From positions 112,633-176,632 of the forward strand of contig JAGHVB010000020.1 of NCBI GenBank assembly GCA_018064525.1: a DNA stretch of 64,000 nt, in the 5' to 3' direction. This document shows positions 38,646 through 49,267 of this stretch, in pieces. The translations under genes were made by a program, and so were the position numbers. How positions within the stretch are numbered: position 1 is the stretch's first letter; each line of letters begins with the position of its first letter. The notes under the pieces were generated by a model. It had not been told where the DNA came from. It saw nothing but the letters and a program-made list of their open reading frames with translations, and ran no database searches. This stretch comes from Candidatus Treponema merdequi (GTDB lineage Bacteria > Spirochaetota > Spirochaetia > Treponematales > Treponemataceae).

Positions 38646-39928
38646 GTGAACAAAAAAGACAGATTTTTCGTCAGGCTGCGCTCGACAAAATTTCTTCGCC
38701 TGATCAGCTTGATATTGCGGTTACAGTAATCAAACCTTATACATGGGTTATTTTATTTGCAACTGCATTTGTTGTAATCGGTTGCCTTATCTGGAGTTTG
38801 ATTGGTACTGTTCCGACCAAAGTAAATGGAATTGGTGTGCTTGTTAATTCCGGAAAGATGGTAAGTATCTGTTATCCTGCAAATGGAATTGTAAAAGATG
38901 TTTTTGTCAAACGCGGAGCCAGAGTTGAAAAAGGTCAGATTATTGCCCGCATTGAAAGACTTGATCTTCTTGAACAGATTCAGCTTGTGACAAACAAACT
39001 TGCAAATGCGCAGAATCTTTATGAAACGACTTCAAATTATTCTGAGACAAGTACGGGGCTTACAACAAAGATGCTTTCTAAATCTCAGAAAGATGTTTAC
39101 GAACAGATTGAAGCGGTACAAAAAAATATTGCAGAATTTGAAATTAAAGAAGCTCAGATGAAACAGCTTTTTGATGAAGGTCTCATTACAGAGCTACAGT
39201 ATTTTGATACAAGAAATACTCTTTTGAATTTCAGAAAAGAAAAACAGGACCTTGAGAGTAAAGTTTTAGATTTGGGTGTCAGCAAAGTAAGAACAACCGG
39301 CGAGTCAAAACAGACTCTCATGAATCTTGAACATCAGATTAATGAACTTAAAATGCAGTTAAAAACAATGCGTGATGAGTATCAGATTGCATCCCGCATT
39401 GTTTCTGATCATGCAGGTATTCTTCTTGAAGTGGCAGTTTCTGACGGATGTTTTGTTGCCGGTGGTTCTACTATTGCTGTTGTTGCTGCTGATGCTTCTG
39501 ATGGAACAACACTTCATACCAGATTTTATTTTTCTGCTGATGACGGAAAAACAATTAAGCCTGGAATGGAAATTTCAATTTGTCCTTCGACTGTAAAACA
39601 GGAAGAGTTTGGCTGCATTCAGGGAATCATCACGGATGTTTCTTCGTTTCCTGTAAGTCAGGATTATCTTCTGAGTACTCTTCAGAATAAAAATTTTGTT
39701 TCGATGTTTCTTCAAAAGTCGCCGGTTCCGATTGAAGTTGTTGCAAGTTTGATTCCAAATCCAAATAATTATTCCGGATTAAAATGGACTTCTTCCCGCG
39801 GACCTTCTCAGAAAATGGAAGCAGGAATTATATGTACTGGATTTGTTATTACAAATAAGCAGCATCCGATTGAACTTGTAATTCCAGCATTAAAGAAAAA
39901 GCTTTTAGGAATTGGTGATGAGCAGTAA
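38642..39928 (+). CDS. HlyD-like / NHLM-type bacteriocin system secretion (adaptor) protein
   Basis: Single TM near N-terminus, then NGIGVLVNSGKMVSICYPANGIVKDVFVKRGARVEKGQIIARIERLDLLEQIQ; coiled coil; ATGA overlap with sigma gene. Confidence 0.85.
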   Translation: MSEQKRQIFRQAALDKISSPDQLDIAVTVIKPYTWVILFATAFVVIGCLIWSLIGTVPTKVNGIGVLVNSGKMVSICYPANGIVKDVFVKRGARVEKGQIIARIERLDLLEQIQLVTNKLANAQNLYETTSNYSETSTGLTTKMLSKSQKDVYEQIEAVQKNIAEFEIKEAQMKQLFDEGLITELQYFDTRNTLLNFRKEKQDLESKVLDLGVSKVRTTGESKQTLMNLEHQINELKMQLKTMRDEYQIASRIVSDHAGILLEVAVSDGCFVAGGSTIAVVAADASDGTTLHTRFYFSADDGKTIKPGMEISICPSTVKQEEFGCIQGIITDVSSFPVSQDYLLSTLQNKNFVSMFLQKSPVPIEVVASLIPNPNNYSGLKWTSSRGPSQKMEAGIICTGFVITNKQHPIELVIPALKKKLLGIGDEQ

Positions 39929-42119
39929 GTTCCTTTCAATATTTAAAAGAAAAAAAACAAAGACTCCGACAGTTTTGCAGCTTGAGGCAGTTGAATGTGG
40001 TGCTGCAAGTCTTGCGATGATTTTGTCGTATTACGGTGTTTTTGTTCCGCTTGAAAAGCTTAGAATTGAATGCGGTGTTTCCCGTGATGGTACAAAGGCT
40101 TCAAATATTGTAAAAGCTGCACGCCGTTATGGTCTTGAAGCTGCCGGATATAAATGCGAAATTGAAAACCTCAAAGAGATAAATCTTCCTGCAATCATCT
40201 TCTGGGAATTCAATCATTTTGTTGTTCTCGAAAAAGTTTTGAAGAACAAAGCGATTATAAATGATCCTGCAATGGGACGCAGAACTATTCCGATGGAAGA
40301 TTTTAATACTTCTTTTACGGGTGTTGTTTTAACATTTAGTCCGACAGCAGAATTTAAAAAGACTGGAAAGAAGCCTTCGATATTCAGCTCGATAAAAAAA
40401 CGGATGAAGAATACGTATAAAGAAATTCTTTATATTGCACTTACAGGTATCCTTCTTTTAATTCCGGGAATTGCACTTCCGGCATATTCCAGAATATTTA
40501 TTGATAAAATTTTAGTCGGCGGAATGAATGGATTTTTAAAACCGCTTTTGATTGCAATGTTCTGTACTGGTGTTATTCAGACTATTCTGTCTTATAATCA
40601 GGATGTAATTTTGATGCGCTTTGAACAGAAACTTTCGATTGCCGCGTATTCAAAATTTTTAACACATCTTTTTAAATTACCTCCTGTCTTTTTTACACAG
40701 CGAATGCCGGGCGAAATCTGTGACCGTATAGAATCGAATGACAGTATTGCAAGTTTCTTTTCTACAAAGTTTGCATCTTTGTGTATAAGCCTTGTCGCTG
40801 CGGTTTTCTATCTTGCGATGATGTTCAGTTATGACTGGATTTTAACATGCGTTGTTCTTGCAGCTAACCTTTTTAATTTTCTATATTTTAAGATTATTGC
40901 AGAACGGCTTGAAACAGGTATGTTTAAGAATCAGGTTGAATCTGCAAAGTTAAGCGGAATTACGATGAATGGTTTTCAGCTTATTGAAACGATAAAAGCT
41001 AACGGTTCTGAAAATGATTTTTTTAAGAAGTGGTCCGGACAGCAGGCAAAGGTTTTGCAGTGCAGTCAGAAAATGCAGCGTCTTTCAATTGAAACGGGAG
41101 TTGCACCTGGACTTGTAAGTCAGATAATTTCAATATTGATTCTTCTTCTTGGAGTTCTCCGCGTAATTGACGGCCATCTTACAATCGGTATGCTGATTGC
41201 TTTTCAAAGTCTGCAGGGCGGAGTTTCTGGTCCGATAAGTGAATTTGTCGGACTTGCGTCAGAGCTTCAGACATGTAAGGCAGAATTAAAACGTCTTGAT
41301 GATGTAATGGAATATCCGGAAGAAAAAAAATTCAAAGATGAAATCAATGAAACTGTTGAAGTAAATTCCACACAAAAAAAATATCAGCCTGCAGTAAAAT
41401 TACAGGGTGAACTTGAAATAAAAAATCTTCAGTTTGGTTACAGTATTCTTGAAAAACCTTTCATCGATGGATTAAACATTAAATTAAAACCCGGAATGCG
41501 TGTTGCACTTGTCGGCTCAAGTGGAAGCGGTAAATCAACGATTGCAAAAATAATAAGTTCCCTTTATAAACAGTGGGACGGAGAAGTTCTGTATGATGGT
41601 AAAGCAATTACAGAAATTAACAGAATAGATTTCTGTAATTCGGTTTCAATTGTTGATCAGGATATTTTTCTGTTTGAAGGAAACGTAAAAGATAATATTA
41701 CAATGTGGAATACTGCAATTTCTGAAAATGATTATATCAGGGCTGCAAAAGATGCCTGTATTCATGATGTAATTGCTGCGCGTCCTGAAGGATATTTCAG
41801 CAAAGTTGAAGAAGGCGGTGCTAATTTTTCCGGTGGACAGAGACAGCGTCTTGAAATTGCAAGAGCACTTGCAACTAATCCTGCAATATTGATTATGGAT
41901 GAAGCGACAAGTGCTCTTGATGCTGTAACAGAATATCAGGTTGATCAGAACATAAGAAAAAGAAACTGTACTTGCGTAATTGTTGCACACAGATTAAGTA
42001 CTATTCGTGATGCGGATGTAATTATTGTTCTGGATCATGGTCGTGTTGTACAGTCTGGAACTCATAAACAGCTTATCAAACAGAACGGTTTGTACAAAGA
42101 TTTGATAAAGACGATGTAA
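39912..42119 (+). CDS. NHLP-family peptide export ABC transporter with N-terminal C39 peptidase
   Basis: TPTVLQLEAVECGAASLAMILSYYG (catalytic Cys), FNHFVVLE (His), INDPAMGRRTI (Asp); GSSGSGKST; FSGGQRQRLEIARAL. Confidence 0.92.
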   Translation: MVMSSKFLSIFKRKKTKTPTVLQLEAVECGAASLAMILSYYGVFVPLEKLRIECGVSRDGTKASNIVKAARRYGLEAAGYKCEIENLKEINLPAIIFWEFNHFVVLEKVLKNKAIINDPAMGRRTIPMEDFNTSFTGVVLTFSPTAEFKKTGKKPSIFSSIKKRMKNTYKEILYIALTGILLLIPGIALPAYSRIFIDKILVGGMNGFLKPLLIAMFCTGVIQTILSYNQDVILMRFEQKLSIAAYSKFLTHLFKLPPVFFTQRMPGEICDRIESNDSIASFFSTKFASLCISLVAAVFYLAMMFSYDWILTCVVLAANLFNFLYFKIIAERLETGMFKNQVESAKLSGITMNGFQLIETIKANGSENDFFKKWSGQQAKVLQCSQKMQRLSIETGVAPGLVSQIISILILLLGVLRVIDGHLTIGMLIAFQSLQGGVSGPISEFVGLASELQTCKAELKRLDDVMEYPEEKKFKDEINETVEVNSTQKKYQPAVKLQGELEIKNLQFGYSILEKPFIDGLNIKLKPGMRVALVGSSGSGKSTIAKIISSLYKQWDGEVLYDGKAITEINRIDFCNSVSIVDQDIFLFEGNVKDNITMWNTAISENDYIRAAKDACIHDVIAARPEGYFSKVEEGGANFSGGQRQRLEIARALATNPAILIMDEATSALDAVTEYQVDQNIRKRNCTCVIVAHRLSTIRDADVIIVLDHGRVVQSGTHKQLIKQNGLYKDLIKTM

Positions 42120-42139
42120 TTTATTGAGCGGGTAGTAAA

Positions 42140-44392
42140 ATGAAAAAACAGAAAGAAGACAAAGAAAAAATACTCGAACAGAATGAACGCTCTGTAAAAA
42201 TGCAGATGGAGCTTGATCAGGTTTATGAAAACGCACTTGAAAGTCTTTTGTCGGTTATAGAAAATAAAAAAGAGTATACGAATTTTTCTACAGAAAACAA
42301 TCTGGTTATCAGAGTTTCAAAAATTGTTGCAGAACATGCAGGCGTTTCAATTAATCCGATTGTAAATAAATCATATGATTCAATGGAATCAATTATTGAA
42401 CTTGCAAAGGACAGTAATGTCCGTATCCGTGATGTAAAGTTAAAAGATAAATGGTATAAAGAAGATAACGGACCTCTTATCGGTTTTATGTATATGAGCA
42501 TTAATCAGCAGAATACACTTGTTCCTGTTGCTCTTATTCCAAAAAGTGCTTCAAAATATGTCTGCATAAATCCATATTGTTCAGAAGAATTTGCGGTAAC
42601 AAAAAAGAATGTAATGTTTTTTGATACAAATGCATTTATGTATTACAAATCATTTTCTGAAGAGAAAATTACAATACGTTCACTTTTAAAATTTGCACTT
42701 GTAAATATCAAGGCGGATTTTATTACATATGTTCTTCTTGGAATTATCTGTACTCTCGTCGGACTTCTTATTCCTGAAATGACACGCATTTTTACAGATT
42801 CCATCATACCGCAGGCTGCTTCAAACCAGGCATTCCAGATGGCGATGATTGTTCTTTCGTGTACACTTGCTTCAAGTGCTTTTTCGATGATCCGCGATAT
42901 TGCGATGCTCAGAATTCAAATCAGAACAACAACAAGGCTTCAGGCTGCAGTTGTAAATAGAGTAATAAATCTTCCGGTACGTTTTTTCAGAAATTATTCA
43001 ACAGGTGAACTTGCAAGCCGAGCGATGTCAATTACGCAGATTGAACAGGCTGTTTTTGGAACTTTGATTTCAAGTGTAATGTCAGTTCTTTTTGGAGTTA
43101 TGTATTTTGTTCAGCTGCAGCGATACTCTCAGAATTTAACAAAGTGGGCAATACTTTTCTGTTTGATTCCACTTTTAATTTCATCTGTCTTTACTTACAT
43201 TAATTATCTTGAAGATAAAAAAATAATTGATATTAATGGAAAAATTACAGGTAAACTTTTACAGTTTGTAAACGGAATTAATAAATTAAATACTACCTTT
43301 TCAGAAAAGCGTGCGTTTGTTGAATGGTCAAAACTTTTTGTAAAGAGAAAAAAATCTGATATTAAGATTTTAAAAGCTTCGAATGTCAACAGCGCGATAA
43401 TGACAATTGTTCCTGTCTGTATTTCAATTGCATTTTATTTGATCTATATGAATTCATTGAAAACCAGTATGCAGAATGGACAGCCTCCGCAGATGACAAC
43501 AGGTGTGTTTCTTGCATTTATGTCTGCATTTGGTGCATTTCAGAGTTCGATAATGAGCCTCGGAAGTACAGCAATCAGTACGATAAATATTATTCCTTTG
43601 TATCAGTATGTAAAACCAATCATGGATGCAATTCCTGAAGTTAATGAATCAAAACCATCAGTTAAAAAACTTGAAGGAAATATCGAAGTAAATCATATTG
43701 ATTATAAATATGAAGGCAGTCAGGAACTTGCTTTATCTGATGTTTCATTAAGTGTTCATCCGGGAGAGTTTGTTGCTATTGTAGGAAATTCCGGTTCTGG
43801 AAAATCAACTTTGCTTCGTGTTCTTTTAGGATTTGAAAAGCCGGAACGTGGAACTGTTTATTATGATAATCAGGATCTCAATTCAATTGATGTTGGTTCT
43901 GTCAGAAGAAGAATAGGTGTTGTACTTCAGAACAGTTCTGTCATGCAGGGTTCTATTTATGAAAATATATGCGGTTCTGCAAATCTTTCTCAGGAAGATG
44001 CATGGAATGCTGCGCGCCTTGCTGGCCTTGATAAAGACATTGAAGAGATGCCGATGGGAATGTTTACATTGATTCCTGCCGGTGGAAGTATTTTATCTGG
44101 CGGTCAGAGGCAAAGGCTTATTATTGCACAGGCACTTGCTAAAAAACCTGATATAATTTTCTTTGATGAAGCTACAAGTGCTCTTGATAATAAAACTCAA
44201 AGCATAGTCTGTGAAAGTCTTGAAAATTTAAAAATTACCCGCGTTGTTGTTGCGCACCGTCTCAGCACTATCATAAATGCAGATACAATTTATGTTTTGC
44301 AGGATGGAAAAATTGTTGAATCCGGAAATTATAAAACTCTTATGAAAAATAAGAAATTTTTTTATCAGCTTGCAGTTCGTCAGCAGGTATAG
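42140..44392 (+). CDS. Second NHLP-type export ABC transporter (permease-ATPase with N-terminal extension)
   Basis: About 170-aa N-terminal region then TM domain; GNSGSGKSTLLRVLLGF; LSGGQRQRLIIAQAL; IIFFDEATSALD. Confidence 0.9.
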   Translation: MKKQKEDKEKILEQNERSVKMQMELDQVYENALESLLSVIENKKEYTNFSTENNLVIRVSKIVAEHAGVSINPIVNKSYDSMESIIELAKDSNVRIRDVKLKDKWYKEDNGPLIGFMYMSINQQNTLVPVALIPKSASKYVCINPYCSEEFAVTKKNVMFFDTNAFMYYKSFSEEKITIRSLLKFALVNIKADFITYVLLGIICTLVGLLIPEMTRIFTDSIIPQAASNQAFQMAMIVLSCTLASSAFSMIRDIAMLRIQIRTTTRLQAAVVNRVINLPVRFFRNYSTGELASRAMSITQIEQAVFGTLISSVMSVLFGVMYFVQLQRYSQNLTKWAILFCLIPLLISSVFTYINYLEDKKIIDINGKITGKLLQFVNGINKLNTTFSEKRAFVEWSKLFVKRKKSDIKILKASNVNSAIMTIVPVCISIAFYLIYMNSLKTSMQNGQPPQMTTGVFLAFMSAFGAFQSSIMSLGSTAISTINIIPLYQYVKPIMDAIPEVNESKPSVKKLEGNIEVNHIDYKYEGSQELALSDVSLSVHPGEFVAIVGNSGSGKSTLLRVLLGFEKPERGTVYYDNQDLNSIDVGSVRRRIGVVLQNSSVMQGSIYENICGSANLSQEDAWNAARLAGLDKDIEEMPMGMFTLIPAGGSILSGGQRQRLIIAQALAKKPDIIFFDEATSALDNKTQSIVCESLENLKITRVVVAHRLSTIINADTIYVLQDGKIVESGNYKTLMKNKKFFYQLAVRQQV

Positions 44393-44404
44393 GAAAGGTG
44401 AAGT

Positions 44405-45607
44405 ATGAAAAAAAATATTAACAAAATAAATTATTTGTCTGCAAATGCAAAAATATTTTCAATACTTTGCATTCTGTTTTCGATATTCTGCTTTTCGTGC
44501 AGACGATTTGATAATCCTGCAGAGGAACGCGAATACAGAACAGAGAAACTTTATAAAAATAAAAAGATAATTAAAATTGCAGCTGCAGGTCCCTGGGCTC
44601 AGAAGCGCGACGGGCTTTTACAGGGAATTCTGTATGCCCGTGATGTAATTAATGATAATGGCGGAATCAATGGCGCAATGATAAATCTTCTTGTCTATGA
44701 TGATAATTACAATATTGAATCAGGACAGAAAATTGCATACGATATTTCAAACGATCCGGAAATCTGTGCAGTTATCGGTCACCAGTCTTCTTCAATTACC
44801 GTTTCCAATTCTTTGATATATCACTTTTACGGATTGCTTCAGTTCTCTCCAAAATCAACTTCAGTTCAATATACAAGACAGGGACTGAATAAAGTGTTCA
44901 GAAATATTCCCGGAGATTATGAACTTGGAAAAGCTGCTTCAGATTTCTGTAAATCTCAAAACTGGAAGAACATGATTATTTATCAGCTTAACAGTGAATA
45001 TGGTCTTGATTTTTCAAATGGTTTTGAACTTCGCTGCAATCAGAATGATATTTATATTTCTGCAAGAACTCATTATGAAGCTTATGATAATATTCAGAAT
45101 TATCTTGAAGATATCAAGCAGTGGAATAGTGTTTATAATTATGATGCGATTTTTCTGGCAGGTACAATGCCGCAGATTGCGGAAATCTGTTCTGTACTTC
45201 GTGATTCCGGTGTTAAAGTTCCAATCATAAGCGGAGACACAATGGACTATAATTCATTTTTCAAAATTGCAGATAACAGTAAAATTGATGATGTGTATGT
45301 AGTTTCATGTTTTGATCCTGATTGCGAAAAATCTGATTTTGTTTTATTTAAGAATGGATTTGAACAGAAATATTCACGCAATATCGACCAGAGTGCAGTA
45401 TTGGGTTATGATGCACTTATGGCAGTCGCTTATGGAATTGAAAAAGGGAATTCTGTAAAACCATCTGTAATTGCAAAAACTTTAAAGACAGACAGAAACA
45501 TGAATACGATTTTAGGGCCTTATTATTTTTCTTCAGAAGGCGATAGTCGTGGAATAAAAATAGTTGTAAAAAAATCAGCAGATGGAAAATTTGAAAAGGT
45601 AAACTGA
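44405..45607 (+). CDS. Branched-chain amino-acid-type periplasmic-binding (Peripla_BP_6) lipoprotein
   Basis: Signal/lipobox ILFSIFCFSC; AAAGPWAQKRDGLLQGILYARDVINDNGGINGAMINLLVYDDN; AVIGHQSSSITVSNSLIYHF. Confidence 0.85.
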   Translation: MKKNINKINYLSANAKIFSILCILFSIFCFSCRRFDNPAEEREYRTEKLYKNKKIIKIAAAGPWAQKRDGLLQGILYARDVINDNGGINGAMINLLVYDDNYNIESGQKIAYDISNDPEICAVIGHQSSSITVSNSLIYHFYGLLQFSPKSTSVQYTRQGLNKVFRNIPGDYELGKAASDFCKSQNWKNMIIYQLNSEYGLDFSNGFELRCNQNDIYISARTHYEAYDNIQNYLEDIKQWNSVYNYDAIFLAGTMPQIAEICSVLRDSGVKVPIISGDTMDYNSFFKIADNSKIDDVYVVSCFDPDCEKSDFVLFKNGFEQKYSRNIDQSAVLGYDALMAVAYGIEKGNSVKPSVIAKTLKTDRNMNTILGPYYFSSEGDSRGIKIVVKKSADGKFEKVN

Positions 45608-45636
45608 TTAAATTTTAATCAGCAGGAAAAGAGAAA

Positions 45637-47136
45637 ATGAAAAGAAGATTGATGTTTTGTACAGTCTTATTTTTAGCTGTATCATTTTGTTTTGCACAGA
45701 CTGAAGTTAATAATGAAGAAAAAGATATTTATGTAAAACTTCTGTCAGGTGCCATACAGAATAGTTATGATATGCAGATGAAGGTAATCGCATTTTTAAC
45801 TGCAAATGGCGAATATCATCAGGCAAAAGGATTAGCCGGATTAAATCTTGGGGCAGATACAAATTTTGAATATAAAGATCCGCAGAAAATGAATGCTACG
45901 AGTTTATCTGCAGAAATATATCTTCAAAAAGATTTTTCTTTTGGATTGAATACGGCATTATCTTATTCAATGAGTATCTGTAAAGATATGTATTCAACCG
46001 CATCAAATACAGGAACAATTGCGCTCGAATTTCAGCTTCCATTATTTAAATCATTTAACAATGCAATTGCAAAAAATGAAATTGAAAAAGCCGGTTATTA
46101 TCTTGATGCAATTAAGAATGATTTCATAGCAGAAGTTTCGGCTGTGATATTAAAAACTTCAGAACTTTTTTTTAATTTTCTTATTCAGGATACAACTCTC
46201 GAACAGGTTAAAAAAAATAAAAAGAATCTTGAGGAACAGATTAATGACATGCCTGCCTTAATTGAAGCAGGTGTCCGTTCAAAAAATGATTTACTTGAAA
46301 TGACAGTTAATCTTGAAGATTACAAATCAATGATTTTATCCCGTGAAGCAGAACTATCGCAGACTCTTACAGAACTTTTTCTTTTGACAGGAGTAAGTTT
46401 TGAAGAAATTTTAAATGGAGTTCCAGAATTTTCTGAAATTCGTGATACCGCATATTTAAGTCTTTCAAAAGAAGATATTGTATTTTCAGATGAAGAAATA
46501 AAAAAAGTTGTCAGCCAGAGTCCTGATATTATTGCATTAAAGAATCAGGTTTCCGCAGCCAAGACTTCTCAGAAAATTGCAAAAATCAAAGCACTCCCTG
46601 ATTTGAATCTCAGCTTTGCACTTAACACAACAGGCAGTCTGGACTCAAATGATTTCGGAGCATTTTTTGCATCCCCGTACAATAATGTTTCAGGTCCGAA
46701 TATAGGTGGTCAGCTTTCATTTAAAATGGGACTGGACAGATTTAATGCCAAAGGTTTGCTTGAAGTTGCGGACGCACAGGTCATGAAAGCAGAACTTGAC
46801 TATTCTACCAAAGTAAAAGAAAAAACAAAAAATATTGAGACATCAATTGAACTTCTTAATAAGTACCGCAAGTTTTCTCAAAAAGCAAATGATACTCTTA
46901 ATATGAATGAAGAACTTCATGAAAATCAGGTAAAACGTTTTAAAGCAGGTCTCATTACTGTAAATGAACTTTTCAGTCAGGATGAAAAACTTTTGAATGC
47001 AAATTCAAACTTTATTAAACTTTTAACAGCTTATTTCATGCAGGTGTTGAATTATAAGCACTATACAAATAAATTAGTTGCCTTAACAAATGACGATGTA
47101 AATAATTATGGAACAAGACTTTTTACAGAAGAGTAA
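45637..47136 (+). CDS. TolC-like outer membrane efflux protein
   Basis: Signal peptide MKRRLMFCTVLFLAVSFCFAQ; heptad-rich repeats; VSQSPDIIALKNQVSAAKTSQKIAKIKALPDLNLS. Confidence 0.85.
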   Translation: MKRRLMFCTVLFLAVSFCFAQTEVNNEEKDIYVKLLSGAIQNSYDMQMKVIAFLTANGEYHQAKGLAGLNLGADTNFEYKDPQKMNATSLSAEIYLQKDFSFGLNTALSYSMSICKDMYSTASNTGTIALEFQLPLFKSFNNAIAKNEIEKAGYYLDAIKNDFIAEVSAVILKTSELFFNFLIQDTTLEQVKKNKKNLEEQINDMPALIEAGVRSKNDLLEMTVNLEDYKSMILSREAELSQTLTELFLLTGVSFEEILNGVPEFSEIRDTAYLSLSKEDIVFSDEEIKKVVSQSPDIIALKNQVSAAKTSQKIAKIKALPDLNLSFALNTTGSLDSNDFGAFFASPYNNVSGPNIGGQLSFKMGLDRFNAKGLLEVADAQVMKAELDYSTKVKEKTKNIETSIELLNKYRKFSQKANDTLNMNEELHENQVKRFKAGLITVNELFSQDEKLLNANSNFIKLLTAYFMQVLNYKHYTNKLVALTNDDVNNYGTRLFTEE

Positions 47137-47204
47137 AAAACTTTGACCAAATTCCACCAAAAAAATTAGGCGAAATATCTTAAACCGTGTTATAATTTTT
47201 TATT

Positions 47205-49256
47205 ATGACAAAAGGTGAAAATAAAAAGTTGACTGGAACTGTCGTTCCGCTCGGTGCCTTATATACAGAAGAATCTCCCGCAATCGGAGAATACACATCG
47301 CTCAAAAAGTTTGCAGATTTCTGTAAGAAATGCGGACTTTCAATAATTCAGCTTCTCCCAGTTAATGACACAGGTACACAAAGTTCACCTTACTCAGGTC
47401 TTTCGGCATTTGCCCTTCATCCGATTTTCGCCGACATTTCAGCTTTTTCAGAGTTTGGTGGAATTTATAAAACCGCAAAAAAATTTGCAAAGCTGTATGA
47501 CAATTATAAAAAGAATTTCACTTATAAACCACGCTTTGAATATCAGAACATATTAAATGCAAAAACAGATTTAATTCGTGCACTTTATGACACGACTGAC
47601 ATTGCAAAAAATGAAAGTCCTGATCTGGAACTTTCTGCATGGTGTGACAAAAATCCGTGGATAATCGAATATTCAGTTTATAAAAATTTAAAATGGCAGA
47701 ACATGCAGTCGTCATGGAAGTCATGGAATAAAAAAGACCAGCTTCTTTCTCAAAAAGAAATTCTTTCTCGCTGGAATGATTCAAAACTAAAAAAGGAACA
47801 TCTTTTTTATGCATGGACTCAGATGCGTCTTGCAGAACAGTTTAAGGCTTCGTGCGATTATGTTAAGTCTCTCGGAATAATTTTAAAAGGTGACATGCCG
47901 ATTTTAATGAACGAAGATTCATGTGATGCATGGGCTCATCCGGAATTTTTCAATCACGAACTCAGAGCGGGTTCTCCTGTTGACGGAGAAAATCCTTGTG
48001 GACAGAACTGGGGATTTCCGACTTACAACTGGAAGAATCTTAAAAAAGAAAATTATTCATGGTGGAAAAACCGTCTGATTACAGCAGGTGATTATTATTC
48101 AGCTTACCGTCTTGATCATATTCTAGGATTTTTCAGAATCTGGGCAATTCCTGAAAGAAACTCAACTGCAATTCTCGGACATGCAGAACCTTTTGCTGCA
48201 ATTGACCGTTCAGAATTAAACGAACTTGAGTTTGACGATTCAAGAATCAGATGGCTTTCTGAACCTCATGTAAAAACAGCAGACATCGATTATTTTACCT
48301 GGAACACAGAAAAGTCTCATGAACTTTTAAATCTTTTGTGTGACAGACTCGGAGACGAAGAACTCTGGCTTTTCAAAAATGAAATCAAAGGTGACAAAGA
48401 TATTTACGAAAAAGAATTTCCATCATGGTGTGAAAAAGAAACTGCTGATAAGATCCGTCAGAAACTTGTTGAATACTGGAACAACCGCACTTTGATTGAA
48501 ATCGAAAAAGATAAATTCATTCCTGTATGGACTTTCAACCAGTCTTATGCGTGGTCAACTTTATCTGATTCTGAAAAAGAAAAAATTGAAAAACTTTTTG
48601 CAGAAAAAAATGAAGTACAGAATGAAGAATGGAAAACTCAGGCATCAGATATTTTTAAAAATCTTACAAAGGCTGTTGATATGCAGCCTTGCGGAGAAGA
48701 TCTCGGTGTCGGACTTGAATGTGTTCCAGAAGTGATGAAGGCAGAAAATATTTTCGGTCTCAATGTTGTAAGATGGACCCGCGAATGGGGAGAAAAAGGT
48801 CAGCCTTATGTTGACTTTAAAGATTACCGTGAACTTTCTGTTACAACGACATCAGTTCATGATTCATCGACAATAAGGGAATGGTGGGAAACAGAAACTG
48901 AATCTTCTTATCTTTTTGCAAAGACTTATAAAGATGTTTTTGCAGATATCGTAAAACCAGAAGATATCGAAGAAGAAAAATCAATTGAACTTCTTAAAAA
49001 TTTTACTCCAGAGATTGCAGAAAATATTTTGAAAGCATGTTCAAAGAGTGCAAGCCGATGGTGCATTCATCCGCTTCAGGATTTTTTGTACATGGATATT
49101 AATTACTGGCTTCCAGATTCGAAAGATGAAAGAATAAATATTCCGGGCGAGGTAAATGAGTTTAATTGGACTTACAGAATTCCATGTTCTGTAGAAAATC
49201 TTGCCGAAAATAAAAACTTAATAGAAAAAATTAAAAAGATTTCTAAAAGAGTGTAG
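47205..49256 (+). CDS. malQ: 4-alpha-glucanotransferase
   Basis: IIQLLPVNDTGTQSSPYSGLSAFALHPIF; KGDMPILMNEDSCDAWAHPEFF; YRLDHILGFFRIW. Confidence 0.95.
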   Translation: MTKGENKKLTGTVVPLGALYTEESPAIGEYTSLKKFADFCKKCGLSIIQLLPVNDTGTQSSPYSGLSAFALHPIFADISAFSEFGGIYKTAKKFAKLYDNYKKNFTYKPRFEYQNILNAKTDLIRALYDTTDIAKNESPDLELSAWCDKNPWIIEYSVYKNLKWQNMQSSWKSWNKKDQLLSQKEILSRWNDSKLKKEHLFYAWTQMRLAEQFKASCDYVKSLGIILKGDMPILMNEDSCDAWAHPEFFNHELRAGSPVDGENPCGQNWGFPTYNWKNLKKENYSWWKNRLITAGDYYSAYRLDHILGFFRIWAIPERNSTAILGHAEPFAAIDRSELNELEFDDSRIRWLSEPHVKTADIDYFTWNTEKSHELLNLLCDRLGDEELWLFKNEIKGDKDIYEKEFPSWCEKETADKIRQKLVEYWNNRTLIEIEKDKFIPVWTFNQSYAWSTLSDSEKEKIEKLFAEKNEVQNEEWKTQASDIFKNLTKAVDMQPCGEDLGVGLECVPEVMKAENIFGLNVVRWTREWGEKGQPYVDFKDYRELSVTTTSVHDSSTIREWWETETESSYLFAKTYKDVFADIVKPEDIEEEKSIELLKNFTPEIAENILKACSKSASRWCIHPLQDFLYMDINYWLPDSKDERINIPGEVNEFNWTYRIPCSVENLAENKNLIEKIKKISKRV

Positions 49257-49267
49257 AGGAGAGTAGA

